Source: CAYURR01 sp964446745
Lineage (GTDB): Bacteria > Bacillota > Clostridia > Lachnospirales > WQUN01
Reading direction: 5' to 3'
NCBI GenBank assembly: GCA_964446745.1
Contig: CAYURR010000008.1
Location: 1-35,075, forward strand
Length of the DNA: 35,075 bases
Shown: in pieces, positions 8,855 through 16,402 of the stretch
Numbering within the stretch: position 1 is the stretch's first letter
How the letters are laid out: every line of letters begins with the position of its first letter
Made by a program: the position numbers and the translations under genes
Notes under the pieces: generated by a model
Database searches by the model: none
Told to the model about the DNA's origin: nothing
Seen by the model: only the letters and a program-made list of their open reading frames with translations

Positions 8855-9310
8855 TTACGAGAAATCGGAGCTAAAGGTAAATCCAGAACCATTATATTCA
8901 GCCCAGCGTGTTGTCGATGCGCTACCTCCATTATCTTCAGACCATCGTACACTTGTTACTACATTGCCAGTAATAGTTACAGTTACGAAGCCTGGAAAAT
9001 TTGCACCCAACAAATCAGCAACTTCCTGTGCATAATCAGAGCCAGTACGTAACCCTGCCAAATTAGTTGCGTTAATTGTGGCTGGTGCTGTCAATGTGGG
9101 ATTTGATAAAATAGTAGTCATTGCTGTACCAGCAGCTGAGTAAACAGTTCTTGAATTAGCCTCAGCAACTGATCTGCCTGCCCTCTGGATATACGCTATC
9201 ATCGACGGTATTGCTATCGCTGCCAATATCGCTATGATGACTATGACGATAATCAACTCGACCAGCGTAAATCCTTTCTTGTTTCTGAGTGCCTTGATGC
9301 GTTCCTTCAT
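8855..9310 (-). CDS. pilA: Major type IV pilin
   Basis: The N-terminus is a textbook type IV prepilin: a 13-residue basic leader ending KKG, then FTLVELIIVIVIIAILAAIA with Glu18 at +5 and Pro35 at +22. The mature protein of about 138 residues has no cysteine, so there is no C-terminal disulfide loop, as is common in pilins of Gram-positive bacteria. The globular domain is rich in Ser, Thr, Ala and Asn and ends SSDFS. A GGGAGAGG ribosome-binding site after an A-rich leader precedes ATG 9310, suggesting high expression. Its position between the ATPases and the prepilin peptidase, and its shorter leader than its neighbours, support it as the main fibre subunit. ComGC or PulG-like alternatives are less likely in a locus with PilT and PilM/N/O. 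Confidence 0.9.
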   Translation of the reverse strand: MKERIKALRNKKGFTLVELIIVIVIIAILAAIAIPSMIAYIQRAGRSVAEANSRTVYSAAGTAMTTILSNPTLTAPATINATNLAGLRTGSDYAQEVADLLGANFPGFVTVTITGNVVTSVRWSEDNGGSASTTRWAEYNGSGFTFSSDFS

Positions 9311-9339
9311 AAAACCTCTCCCTTTTATTTTTTATTTTA

Positions 9340-9359
9340 CCGCAATCATTCACATGCGG
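9340..9359 (-). other. Small stem-loop in the pilA leader
   Basis: CCGCA (9340-9344) and TGCGG (9355-9359) can form a five-base-pair stem with a ten-base loop about 30 bases before the pilin start codon. It is not followed by a T run on the minus strand, so it is not a terminator. It could protect the 5' end of a processed pilin transcript. No convincing promoter was found in this 58-base gap. Confidence 0.3.
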
Positions 9360-9368
9360 ATAAAACCA

Positions 9369-9971
9369 TTATGGATACACAACCTCGCCTTTTCCATTTT
9401 CGTTATCGGCTATATAAACCCTCAAATCTTCCACGCTCAATAACTCTATCTTTAAAAAACCCTTCACGTTCAACTGGGATACAGATACGTGTCCTGATGC
9501 AGAGCCTATGGTTATATCCTGCGCCTGTATCTGTTCAGCGTCACTATTGCCCTCACCATCATCACCCAGATACTTCTGCGCCTCCTTATCCAGTTCCTTC
9601 GAAGGCATTAGATTCCTCAGTAGATCCTGCTCCAGTGGGTTCGTTCCGCCAGAAATCTCCTCTATCGGCTGATATATAGCGTACTTCTCTTTAAACGCCG
9701 CAATATCGGCTTCCTGATAACTCCCCAATAGTAGCATACTGCTCAGCGTTATCCGTATAGCCTGCGCGTTGGAGCGTTTTGCGGCGCTACCGGCACCGGA
9801 GACAAAGCGTGCGAATATCGGTAGACCCACTGCGGCGATCACGAGCACAACAATCACGACAATCCAGAATTCTATCGATCCGAATCGCGCCTGCTTTACC
9901 TGATCCAACTGCTTTTGTTTGGCAATCTGCCGGTTTACCTCATTCGCTTCAAACTCTCGTTCTCTTTTCAT
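9369..9971 (-). CDS. Pilin-like membrane protein with a non-canonical prepilin site
   Basis: The 200-residue protein begins with a charged, Gln-rich segment of 29 residues, then FGSIEFWIVVIVVLVIAAVG, then a soluble domain. The helix matches the pilin next door: Glu34 is followed 17 residues later by Pro51, the same distance as Glu18 to Pro35 in the major pilin. Counting back from Glu34 at +5, Phe30 falls at +1, but the -1 residue, normally an invariant Gly, is Arg29. It therefore looks like a pilin-fold subunit that may not be cleaved and could stay anchored in the membrane. The soluble part is acidic with no cysteine. ATG 9971 is preferred (AGGA seven bases upstream); GTG 9977 is the alternative. 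It lies nine bases after pilT, in the operon. The exact function is unknown. Confidence 0.7.
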   Translation of the reverse strand: MKREREFEANEVNRQIAKQKQLDQVKQARFGSIEFWIVVIVVLVIAAVGLPIFARFVSGAGSAAKRSNAQAIRITLSSMLLLGSYQEADIAAFKEKYAIYQPIEEISGGTNPLEQDLLRNLMPSKELDKEAQKYLGDDGEGNSDAEQIQAQDITIGSASGHVSVSQLNVKGFLKIELLSVEDLRVYIADNENGKGEVVYP

Positions 9972-9980
9972 AGACACATC

Positions 9981-11030
9981 CTACAACAATCTCTTTAACT
10001 CCTCGCGATTGGTACAACGGTCAAACGCAGTCTCTTCGGTTATTACCTTTTGCTTTAATAGCGCAGCCAGATACATATCCAACAGTATCATGCCGCTCTT
10101 TTGATTGGTCTGTATTACAGAATTGATTTGGAAGGTTTTGCCCTCACGGATTAGGTTTGACACCGCGTCGTTTACCACCAATATCTCAAACGCGGGAACC
10201 CGCCCACTGCCGTCGGCCTTTGGCAGTAGTGTTTGGGTTATGACAGCCTTTAACACGGTTGCAAGCTGTGTACGCACCTGCTGCTGTTGATGTGGCGGGA
10301 AAACGTCGATCACACGGTCAATGGTTTTGGCTGCTCCTATAGTATGCAGCGTACCCATTACAAAGTGACCAGTCTCTGACGCGGTTATCGCGGCACTTAT
10401 CGTTTCAAGGTCACGCATTTCACCGACGAGTATGATATCGGGGTCTTCACGTAGTGCGGCACGTAACGCGACTGCAAAATCAGTTACATCAACGCCGACC
10501 TCGCGCTGATTTACTATGCAGTTCTTTCCTACATGCAGATACTCAATAGGATCCTCTATAGTCAGTATATGATCATGTTTTGTATCGTTGATATAATCAA
10601 CCATCGCAGCGAGAGTTGTCGTTTTACCGCTACCGGTTGGGCCCGTTACAAGCACTAGCCCCCTTGGCATTGCCGCTATTTCCTTAAATATCGCAGGCAA
10701 GCGTAGATCCTCAATATTTGGCAGCTTGTTATTGAGCATACGCAGAACAATACCTCGTGCGCCCTTTTGCATAAATATATTTACACGTTGGCGTTCACTC
10801 CGCTTGTTTACGTAACAGAAGTCGTAGTCCCATTTGTCTTCGCTGTATTCAAGCTCATTTGCCACTATCAGTTCCTTTGCATATGCCTCAACAGCCGCGG
10901 GTGTCAATGGATCCATATCCGATAAACGTGTCATCTTACCGAATATGCGTACGCATGGTGGTTCTCCTACGGTCAGATGTAGGTCGGAACCTTTCATTTC
11001 TCTTGTCTTATCTATCAACGCATCGATCAT
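9981..11030 (-). CDS. pilT: Type IV pilus retraction ATPase PilT
   Basis: This hexameric cytoplasmic ATPase depolymerises the pilus and drives twitching. Visible motifs are GSDLHLTVGEPP near the N-terminus, Walker A GPTGSGKT (residues 130-137), the Asp box ILTIEDPIE (155-163), Walker B DPDIILVGEMRD (196-207) and the His box GHFVMGTLHT (221-230). The C-terminal NLIREGKTFQI segment is the AIRNLIRE-type motif needed for retraction in known PilT proteins, which separates it from PilB. The length of 349 residues is typical. The ribosome-binding site GGGGG overlaps the pilB stop codon, leaving only ten bases between genes. Retraction ability implies dynamic pili rather than a competence pseudopilus. 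Confidence 0.95.
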   Translation of the reverse strand: MIDALIDKTREMKGSDLHLTVGEPPCVRIFGKMTRLSDMDPLTPAAVEAYAKELIVANELEYSEDKWDYDFCYVNKRSERQRVNIFMQKGARGIVLRMLNNKLPNIEDLRLPAIFKEIAAMPRGLVLVTGPTGSGKTTTLAAMVDYINDTKHDHILTIEDPIEYLHVGKNCIVNQREVGVDVTDFAVALRAALREDPDIILVGEMRDLETISAAITASETGHFVMGTLHTIGAAKTIDRVIDVFPPHQQQQVRTQLATVLKAVITQTLLPKADGSGRVPAFEILVVNDAVSNLIREGKTFQINSVIQTNQKSGMILLDMYLAALLKQKVITEETAFDRCTNREELKRLL

Positions 11031-11040
11031 GCTATTCCCC

Positions 11041-12762
11041 CTACTCCAATATCTGTGTCAGATTTAACAGCTCATGTATAGTTACATTTCCTGCAAATAC
11101 CAGATCGATAGCGTTGTCTATCATATATCGTTGATTCTTTTGCTTAGTCAGATAGTCTTCTATATCTACACTCTTTGCTTTATCCACGATCATATCGCGC
11201 AGCTTGTAATCCGTAGGAATAACCTCCATGACCGCGGTTCTGCCCAGATGTCCCGTATGATCGCAACGCTCACAGCCCTTACCCTTGTATAACGTCCTAT
11301 CGTTGAGCTCTACATTGATATGTGACAGGAAGGCTATATCCGCCTGTGTGGGCTTGTATTCCTGCTTGCAATACGGGCAAATCATTCTGATAAGGCGCTG
11401 CGCCACAACCATGACCACGCTTGACGCTACTACATATGGCTCTATACCCATATCTACGATACGCATATAAGCGGCAGCTGCGCTGTTGGTGTGTAACGAA
11501 GCCAATACAAAGTGGCCTGTAATAGCGGCGCGTGCGGCTATATCGGCCGTTTCGGAGTCGCGGATCTCACCGATCATAATCTTATCCGGATCCTGACGCA
11601 GGATGGCACGCAGACCCGATGCGAAAGTCAAGCCCGCCTTTATATTTACCTGTGTTTGATTGGCACCAGGGACAGCCTTCTCGACCGGGTCCTCTATAGT
11701 CAGAACATTTGTATGTACCTCGGACAGCTCGTTTAGCAACGAGTACAACGTGGTACTCTTACCGCTACCGGTCGGTCCCGTGACGAGTAGCAATCCATTT
11801 GGAGACTTTATCGCATGGCGTAGCATAGTGCAGTGCTCTTCGGTGATACCGAGATCTTCGAGCGGCTGTATGCCACGCTTATCATCGGTCATGATACGCA
11901 GCACGATCTTTTCGCCATATATGGTAGGCATCGAAGCTGCGCGTATGCTAACCTCACTATTGTCAATCGTGAGCTGGAAGCGTCCATCCAACGGCAGTCG
12001 TTTTTCGGCTATGTCCATGTCTGACATTATTTTTACGCGTGTAACGATGCTCGAATGGGTCTTTTTATTCATCCGGATAACCTCTACGAGCTCGCCATCA
12101 ATGCGAAAGCGCACGCGAACCGAGTCCGGCAATGGTTCTATATGTATATCACTGGCTCTCTTGTTATGGGCCTGATTGATCAGGTTATTAATAAATCTGA
12201 CAACAGGCACGGAATCTACACGACTCTCAAGCTCATCAAGTTCAAGGTTGTTCAGCTGCTCGGCGGCCTCGCGCGCCAATACAGTAGAGTCCAACACACC
12301 GGCCATCGTGTCTATGCTGGCCTTACTGTATACTCTATTGATACTGTCGGAGATATCTGCGCGTGTGGCAATGACGGCCTCAATAGCACATCCGGCAGCT
12401 GTGCCGATTTGATTTAAAGTCTCATAATCTAATGGATCAGCAGTCGCAACATATAAGGTGTTACCTTGAAGCTTATACGGAAATACTTGTTTCTCCTTTG
12501 CGAGTGCCTCCGGGATCATCTGCCTAACCTTGTCGCTGATCTGTATGCCTTGCAGACGTACGATTTCGGTATTCAGGTTCCTGCGCAGCACCTCGAGCAG
12601 TTGTTCCTCGGTGATGATACCCAGGTCGACCAGAAGCCATCCAATCTTTTTACCCTCATTGCCCGGTTGCTTTTGAATAGCGGCAACGCTTTCCATCTGG
12701 CTCTGCGTTATCAGCTTTGCCTCTACAAGCAAATCGCCTACCCTCATCCTAACAGGTGCCAT
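11041..12762 (-). CDS. pilB: Type IV pilus assembly ATPase PilB
   Basis: This GspE/PilB-family ATPase powers pilus extension. It has an N-terminal MshEN-type domain (about residues 5-150; related domains bind cyclic-di-GMP in some homologues), then the N2 region with ASDIHIEP (203-210), Walker A GPTGSGKST (329-337), Asp box VLTIEDPVE (353-361), Walker B DPDKIMIGEIRD (391-402), His box GHFVLASLHT (416-425), and a four-cysteine zinc site (Cys462, 465, 497, 500). The length of 573 residues is normal. Its ATG shares one base with the stop codon of the pilO-like gene (TGATG), so they are translationally coupled. Whether the MshEN part binds cyclic-di-GMP here cannot be judged by eye. Confidence 0.95.
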   Translation of the reverse strand: MAPVRMRVGDLLVEAKLITQSQMESVAAIQKQPGNEGKKIGWLLVDLGIITEEQLLEVLRRNLNTEIVRLQGIQISDKVRQMIPEALAKEKQVFPYKLQGNTLYVATADPLDYETLNQIGTAAGCAIEAVIATRADISDSINRVYSKASIDTMAGVLDSTVLAREAAEQLNNLELDELESRVDSVPVVRFINNLINQAHNKRASDIHIEPLPDSVRVRFRIDGELVEVIRMNKKTHSSIVTRVKIMSDMDIAEKRLPLDGRFQLTIDNSEVSIRAASMPTIYGEKIVLRIMTDDKRGIQPLEDLGITEEHCTMLRHAIKSPNGLLLVTGPTGSGKSTTLYSLLNELSEVHTNVLTIEDPVEKAVPGANQTQVNIKAGLTFASGLRAILRQDPDKIMIGEIRDSETADIAARAAITGHFVLASLHTNSAAAAYMRIVDMGIEPYVVASSVVMVVAQRLIRMICPYCKQEYKPTQADIAFLSHINVELNDRTLYKGKGCERCDHTGHLGRTAVMEVIPTDYKLRDMIVDKAKSVDIEDYLTKQKNQRYMIDNAIDLVFAGNVTIHELLNLTQILE

Positions 12763-13406
12763 CAGCTTATTGCCCCCCCGTCCTGATTTGTTACCATGTA
12801 GATCGTGACTATCGCCTCGACATCTGTCTGAAATCCCTTGCTCATATCCGGTATGTTTATAGCATCTATCTCGATGTATTCGCTCAGTTCATTTAACTTA
12901 TCAAGCGTGCTCATGATGCTGTCAACAGAACCACGCGCTGAAAAGCTCACGTTTACGCTAGACACCTTATAGTCTGCCGGAACCGTATATTCCCTTACCT
13001 CTTCGGGCGTGAGTAATATCTCTGAGTATTCCTGAGTACGATCTTTTGTAGGATAGTCTATGCTCTTTATTTCCTTCGGATCGTCAAACGCGATACGTCT
13101 GACATCCAGTCCACTTGTGTTTAATATATTCACAAACTCATAATGTATTTCGTAAGTCTTGGCGAGATTTTCGGTGTTGGGCATCTTAGTAGCGAGCTCT
13201 GCCTTTATCTGTTCCAAATATGCCTCGGTCTTTGTCATCATATCCATCGTAGCAATATAGTCCTGCTCCTGTGTAAGCAATACCTTTATATCGCTGCGCA
13301 GATCCTTTGTTACGTTTACGATGTTTCTGGTAAAGAAATAATACGGTACGATAACCAGTATCAAAATAACAACGAACTGTATCAGTGTCTTTTCCCGTTT
13401 ACTCAT
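12762..13406 (-). CDS. pilO: PilO-like pilus assembly scaffold protein
   Basis: A bitopic membrane protein of 214 residues: a short cytoplasmic tail, one membrane helix (about 9-27), a coiled-coil stretch (30-75), then a ferredoxin-like soluble domain. This is the PilO layout, and it sits in the usual PilM-PilN-PilO order. PilO pairs with PilN and links the cytoplasmic PilM and the ATPase to the outside. In single-membrane bacteria there is no PilP or PilQ to continue the chain, and none is present here. The gene overlaps the preceding pilN-like gene by eight bases. Sequence identity to known PilO proteins is weak by eye, so the call rests on layout and order. Confidence 0.8.
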   Translation of the reverse strand: MSKREKTLIQFVVILILVIVPYYFFTRNIVNVTKDLRSDIKVLLTQEQDYIATMDMMTKTEAYLEQIKAELATKMPNTENLAKTYEIHYEFVNILNTSGLDVRRIAFDDPKEIKSIDYPTKDRTQEYSEILLTPEEVREYTVPADYKVSSVNVSFSARGSVDSIMSTLDKLNELSEYIEIDAINIPDMSKGFQTDVEAIVTIYMVTNQDGGAIS

Positions 13407-13980
13407 TCGAATCCCAGCCTTTCAGCGTGCAATCCAGTGTAAACTGCACCATGGCCGCACCATCGCCGCCTTTATCAAATCCCTTGTACGAAATGCTTGT
13501 ATACGCACCCGAATCTTCTAATGCCTTCGCATAATCAGCAGGGGGATTGTTATCGCCTGTGGTACATGATATGCTCAGCACGCCCTTTACATATTTGACG
13601 GACTTGATAGAAACTCCAAACGGTTTTACATTATTTACCGTTGTATACACATCAGACTTGAATTCTATTGTTGTATCGAGCAAGTAGCGCAACGCATCTA
13701 TTACTGCTATATCTGCGTTGATAGCCACGATTTCCTTTTTTACTTCCTTGCCATGCTCCAGCACCTTTGGAATATCAAATGCAGAAATCCTATTCTCTAT
13801 ATCGGCTTTTTCGTTCTGCGCGTTTTGATGAGCTATTATAGTGATAGATATAACTGCAATGTTTATGAGTATTACAACGCTCAATATCGATATAAACACA
13901 ATCGTCTGTGTACCTGTTTTCGGCTTTTCTTCAAAACTCAATGCTTGATATAGATTTATTCCGTTCTTGACATTATTCAT
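13399..13980 (-). CDS. pilN: PilN-like pilus assembly scaffold protein
   Basis: The protein of about 193 residues starts with a short cytoplasmic segment containing NGINLYQA, matching the conserved INLL-type motif by which PilN docks onto PilM. A single membrane helix (about 27-50), a short coiled coil and a soluble alpha/beta domain follow. ATG 13980 is chosen over GTG 13992 because the GAGGGG upstream is at a better distance. It lies 31 bases after the pilM-like gene and overlaps the pilO-like gene. The role, inferred from family and order, is to tether PilM and the motor to the membrane. Confidence 0.82.
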   Translation of the reverse strand: MNNVKNGINLYQALSFEEKPKTGTQTIVFISILSVVILINIAVISITIIAHQNAQNEKADIENRISAFDIPKVLEHGKEVKKEIVAINADIAVIDALRYLLDTTIEFKSDVYTTVNNVKPFGVSIKSVKYVKGVLSISCTTGDNNPPADYAKALEDSGAYTSISYKGFDKGGDGAAMVQFTLDCTLKGWDSNE

Positions 13981-14011
13981 ATCTTCGCACACCCCTCATC
14001 AGCATCCCGCC

Positions 14012-15010
14012 TTATAGAACAGCACCTACGACATACGCCAGACTTCTAATACCACAGCCGGCCGAATAAACGTCCCTAAAACAAATCTCATCAACATTTT
14101 TAACTGGAACGTCCGTATACGACAGCAACGTGGATTTTGTATCATCCGTAAGCGTATCACCGATTAGGTAAACGCATTCCACAGGTTTGCCAGGATGCTT
14201 GATGGACTGATACTGCACGAGCTTGGTCATAATATCAGCAAGCTCCGTGATCTCCGGCGGAGGTGCGTCCGGGTCAGGTCCCGCAATCGAGGCCAGCACA
14301 TCGAGACCGCCACCTGTCTGCGCTACATTGGCGCTTCGTGTGATGATACTGTCCGGTAGATTAAGTAGATGCGCTGTAACGGTCGTTGCATTGACATTTG
14401 CTATGATCATTGTTGCACCCGACAAAAATGTCTTAGCGAAATTTAAGATACCATTTTGCGCAACACTGAAGCACACGGGCTTCTTACCCAATTTTGTAAG
14501 CAAGGAACGGCTCTCGGTCACGACTGCGCGCGGTACGATATATGTAATGACATTGCACATCCTCTTCGGTGCACTCTTTTTTCTTTTATCTTTCTTATTA
14601 GCAGCTTTATTGTCATTGTTATTTGTCTCGGTTACGTTCTCTTGATCCTTTTCCTCGTTGAACACGGATGTAATGTAGTAATCCATCAGGTAGTCATGCG
14701 GCGAAATAGTTTGAAACACCTTGGCTTTAATCATTTCAAGTCGCTTGCGGGGATTTGGTTCAAATGGAAGTGTATATTCGTTTGAAATCGTTGGTAACGA
14801 CGAAAATGTAATAGCTACATCCCTGTCTCTGTAATATGAAAGCATAGGTTTTATATATTGCTCGAGCACATCTTTCTTTAATAATCCATCAGAATCGAAT
14901 ACCGGGTCTTCTATCTGTTTCAACACACAATCCGACAGTCGTATGCCTTTGGCCTTGCCCGTAATCAAAGCCGCCTTTATATGACTGCTCCCTACATCGA
15001 TAGAAATCAA
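14012..15010 (-). CDS. pilM: PilM-like actin-fold pilus assembly protein
   Basis: The N-terminus ISIDVGSSHIKAALI is the phosphate-1 motif of the actin/FtsA-fold PilM family; PilM is the cytoplasmic platform that binds the N-terminal tail of PilN. The start is a TTG at 15010, preceded by GAGGTGG at a normal distance. Two oddities are visible. First, a charged low-complexity stretch (residues 117-150, rich in Asn, Lys and Asp) interrupts the fold. Second, the later nucleotide-binding motifs are degenerate: the second phosphate motif reads ANVNATT where Asp-x-Gly is usual, and the adenosine motif reads LIGDTL where Gly-Gly is usual. It may therefore bind ATP poorly. The gene lies 29 bases after pilC. 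Confidence 0.82.
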   Translation of the reverse strand: MISIDVGSSHIKAALITGKAKGIRLSDCVLKQIEDPVFDSDGLLKKDVLEQYIKPMLSYYRDRDVAITFSSLPTISNEYTLPFEPNPRKRLEMIKAKVFQTISPHDYLMDYYITSVFNEEKDQENVTETNNNDNKAANKKDKRKKSAPKRMCNVITYIVPRAVVTESRSLLTKLGKKPVCFSVAQNGILNFAKTFLSGATMIIANVNATTVTAHLLNLPDSIITRSANVAQTGGGLDVLASIAGPDPDAPPPEITELADIMTKLVQYQSIKHPGKPVECVYLIGDTLTDDTKSTLLSYTDVPVKNVDEICFRDVYSAGCGIRSLAYVVGAVL

Positions 15011-15039
15011 GTATAGCCCACCTCTTTCAACAATATGAG

Positions 15040-16236
15040 TTATCCAATAGTTCCGTAGCCTGTGTAGATAGGCAGCATAACCGCGACCAAAATGGTGCCT
15101 ATTATTCCCGCCATAAGGATCAGCATCAGCGGTTCGAGCATAGCCAATAACGATTCGATTGCGCTTTCAGTTTCCTCCTCGTAGTATTCGGAAACCGTGT
15201 TTAATATCGTATCCAGACTACCAGTCTCCTCACCGATGCGTATCATGCTCGAGAGTAGCTTATCAAACACATGTATCTCGTCTACTGCATCAGACAGAGA
15301 GTTACCGGTACTGACAGTCTCCAAGACCCCAAGCAGTTTATACTCGATATATGAGTTGCCGATTACACGTACAGACAAGCGTATAGCATTCAACAGCGTA
15401 AGTCCGCTCGCATACAAAATCGACAGTGTATTTGCAAAGCGCGCTGAGTAAATTTTACGTAGCATTACACCGACCTTGGGCATATATAAAATAGCCCTTC
15501 CCCATGCCATCTTAAACTCTGGACGTAGGAACAACAGCCGTATGAGCACGATAAATAATACAATTACAGTCACAACGATATACCATTGCCTGACCATAAA
15601 ATTACTCATGCCCATGATTATGCGTGTGATAAGCGGCAGTTCCATATTTTGAAATACCGAGACGATGTTAGGCAAAACGAATGTAAACAGGATAATAACA
15701 ACGCCAACGACCGCAACGGCCAGAAGCTTAGGATATGTAGTAGCGGTTTTGATTTTAGACTGTGTCTTCTGTTGTTTTTCATAATAAACGGCGAGTTTGG
15801 CACACATTAGATCAATGTTGCCGCTTTCCTCGCCGCTTTCTATCATGTTTATTAAAAGAGGAGGGAAAGCATTACCGGATGCAGACATCGCTGCAGATAA
15901 ACTCCTACCTCCTTTTATAGCCTCATACAGACTCATAAACAGCTTGTTTTGTTTAACTATGTTTGTAGACGAACTCATAATGTCAAGCGCGTTGGTTATA
16001 CTCATACCGGCGGCCAGCATTGTAGACAGCTTTCGGCAAAATAGAACCAAGTCTTTCGTCTTCATCCTGTAGATGGTTTTAACCTTCTCGGCTTGTACTG
16101 TTGCCTCCTTGAATTCAAGGCATAAGAGGTTCTCATTCTCAAGACGCTTATAAAAATCGGATACGTTCTCCGCCGTCATGCTGCCCTTAACGATCTTTCC
16201 GTCTGCATTTCTCGCATTATATTTATACAGTGTCAT
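15040..16236 (-). CDS. pilC: Type IV pilus inner-membrane platform protein PilC
   Basis: This is a GspF/PilC-family platform protein of 398 residues that holds pilin subunits and couples ATPase rotation to pilus growth. It starts YKYNARNADGKIVKG, as is typical, and contains two repeated GspF domains (about 65-190 and 270-390), each with the motif GxSLSxA (GRSLSAAM, GNSLSDAV) and an ESGEESG or IGEETGSL segment. Three membrane helices lie near 170-195, 215-240 and 370-392. It is the first gene of the minus-strand T4P operon, with a probable promoter upstream at 16310-16337. No good ribosome-binding site is found at the usual distance from ATG 16236; a run of seven G lies about 20 bases upstream. 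Confidence 0.93.
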   Translation of the reverse strand: MTLYKYNARNADGKIVKGSMTAENVSDFYKRLENENLLCLEFKEATVQAEKVKTIYRMKTKDLVLFCRKLSTMLAAGMSITNALDIMSSSTNIVKQNKLFMSLYEAIKGGRSLSAAMSASGNAFPPLLINMIESGEESGNIDLMCAKLAVYYEKQQKTQSKIKTATTYPKLLAVAVVGVVIILFTFVLPNIVSVFQNMELPLITRIIMGMSNFMVRQWYIVVTVIVLFIVLIRLLFLRPEFKMAWGRAILYMPKVGVMLRKIYSARFANTLSILYASGLTLLNAIRLSVRVIGNSYIEYKLLGVLETVSTGNSLSDAVDEIHVFDKLLSSMIRIGEETGSLDTILNTVSEYYEEETESAIESLLAMLEPLMLILMAGIIGTILVAVMLPIYTGYGTIG

Positions 16237-16243
16237 TGTGTTC

Positions 16244-16262
16244 GGCTTAAGCCCGCCCCCCC
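16244..16262 (-). promoter_or_regulatory. G-run and palindrome in the pilC leader
   Basis: Read on the minus strand, a run of seven G (16256-16262) is followed by CGG and the perfect palindrome GGCTTAAGCC (16244-16253), which ends eight bases before the pilC ATG. The G run is the only Shine-Dalgarno-like sequence near the start and is too far away for standard initiation. The palindrome could fold only into a three-base-pair hairpin. Its role is not known. Confidence 0.35.
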
Positions 16263-16309
16263 TATCGACTATATGTTTGGTACGCGCTTGAAAGATTCCA
16301 TTATATGTT

Positions 16310-16337
16310 ATAATACACGATTCTAATTATATTTCAA
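16310..16337 (-). promoter_or_regulatory. Probable sigma-A promoter of the type IV pilus operon
   Basis: On the minus strand, TTGAAA (16332-16337) and TATTAT (16310-16315) are separated by 16 bases. They lie in an AT-rich part of the 166-base gap between guaD and pilC, and transcription would start about 65 bases before pilC. Each hexamer has only one or two differences from consensus. The rest of this gap holds no gene and no clear terminator for guaD. Confidence 0.5.
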
Positions 16338-16402
16338 TATAATTTTTTTGATTACATTTTATATGTTCACATAGCCCGTACAGCGATATAAATGTCCTGA
16401 TA

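Noticed and set aside
9360..9400. A sigma-A promoter for pilA (TTTATC and TAAAAT)
   Set aside because: The spacer would be 19 bases and the -35 hexamer is poor, so it is not better than chance in AT-rich DNA.
11660..12175. Plus-strand open frame of 171 codons inside pilB
   Set aside because: It is antisense to the conserved ATPase core of pilB and shows no domain or start signal of its own.
16341..16400. Imperfect inverted repeat (ACATTTATAT with ATATAAAATGT on the minus strand) after guaD
   Set aside because: It has a large loop and is followed by A rather than T on the transcribed strand, so it is not a convincing terminator.
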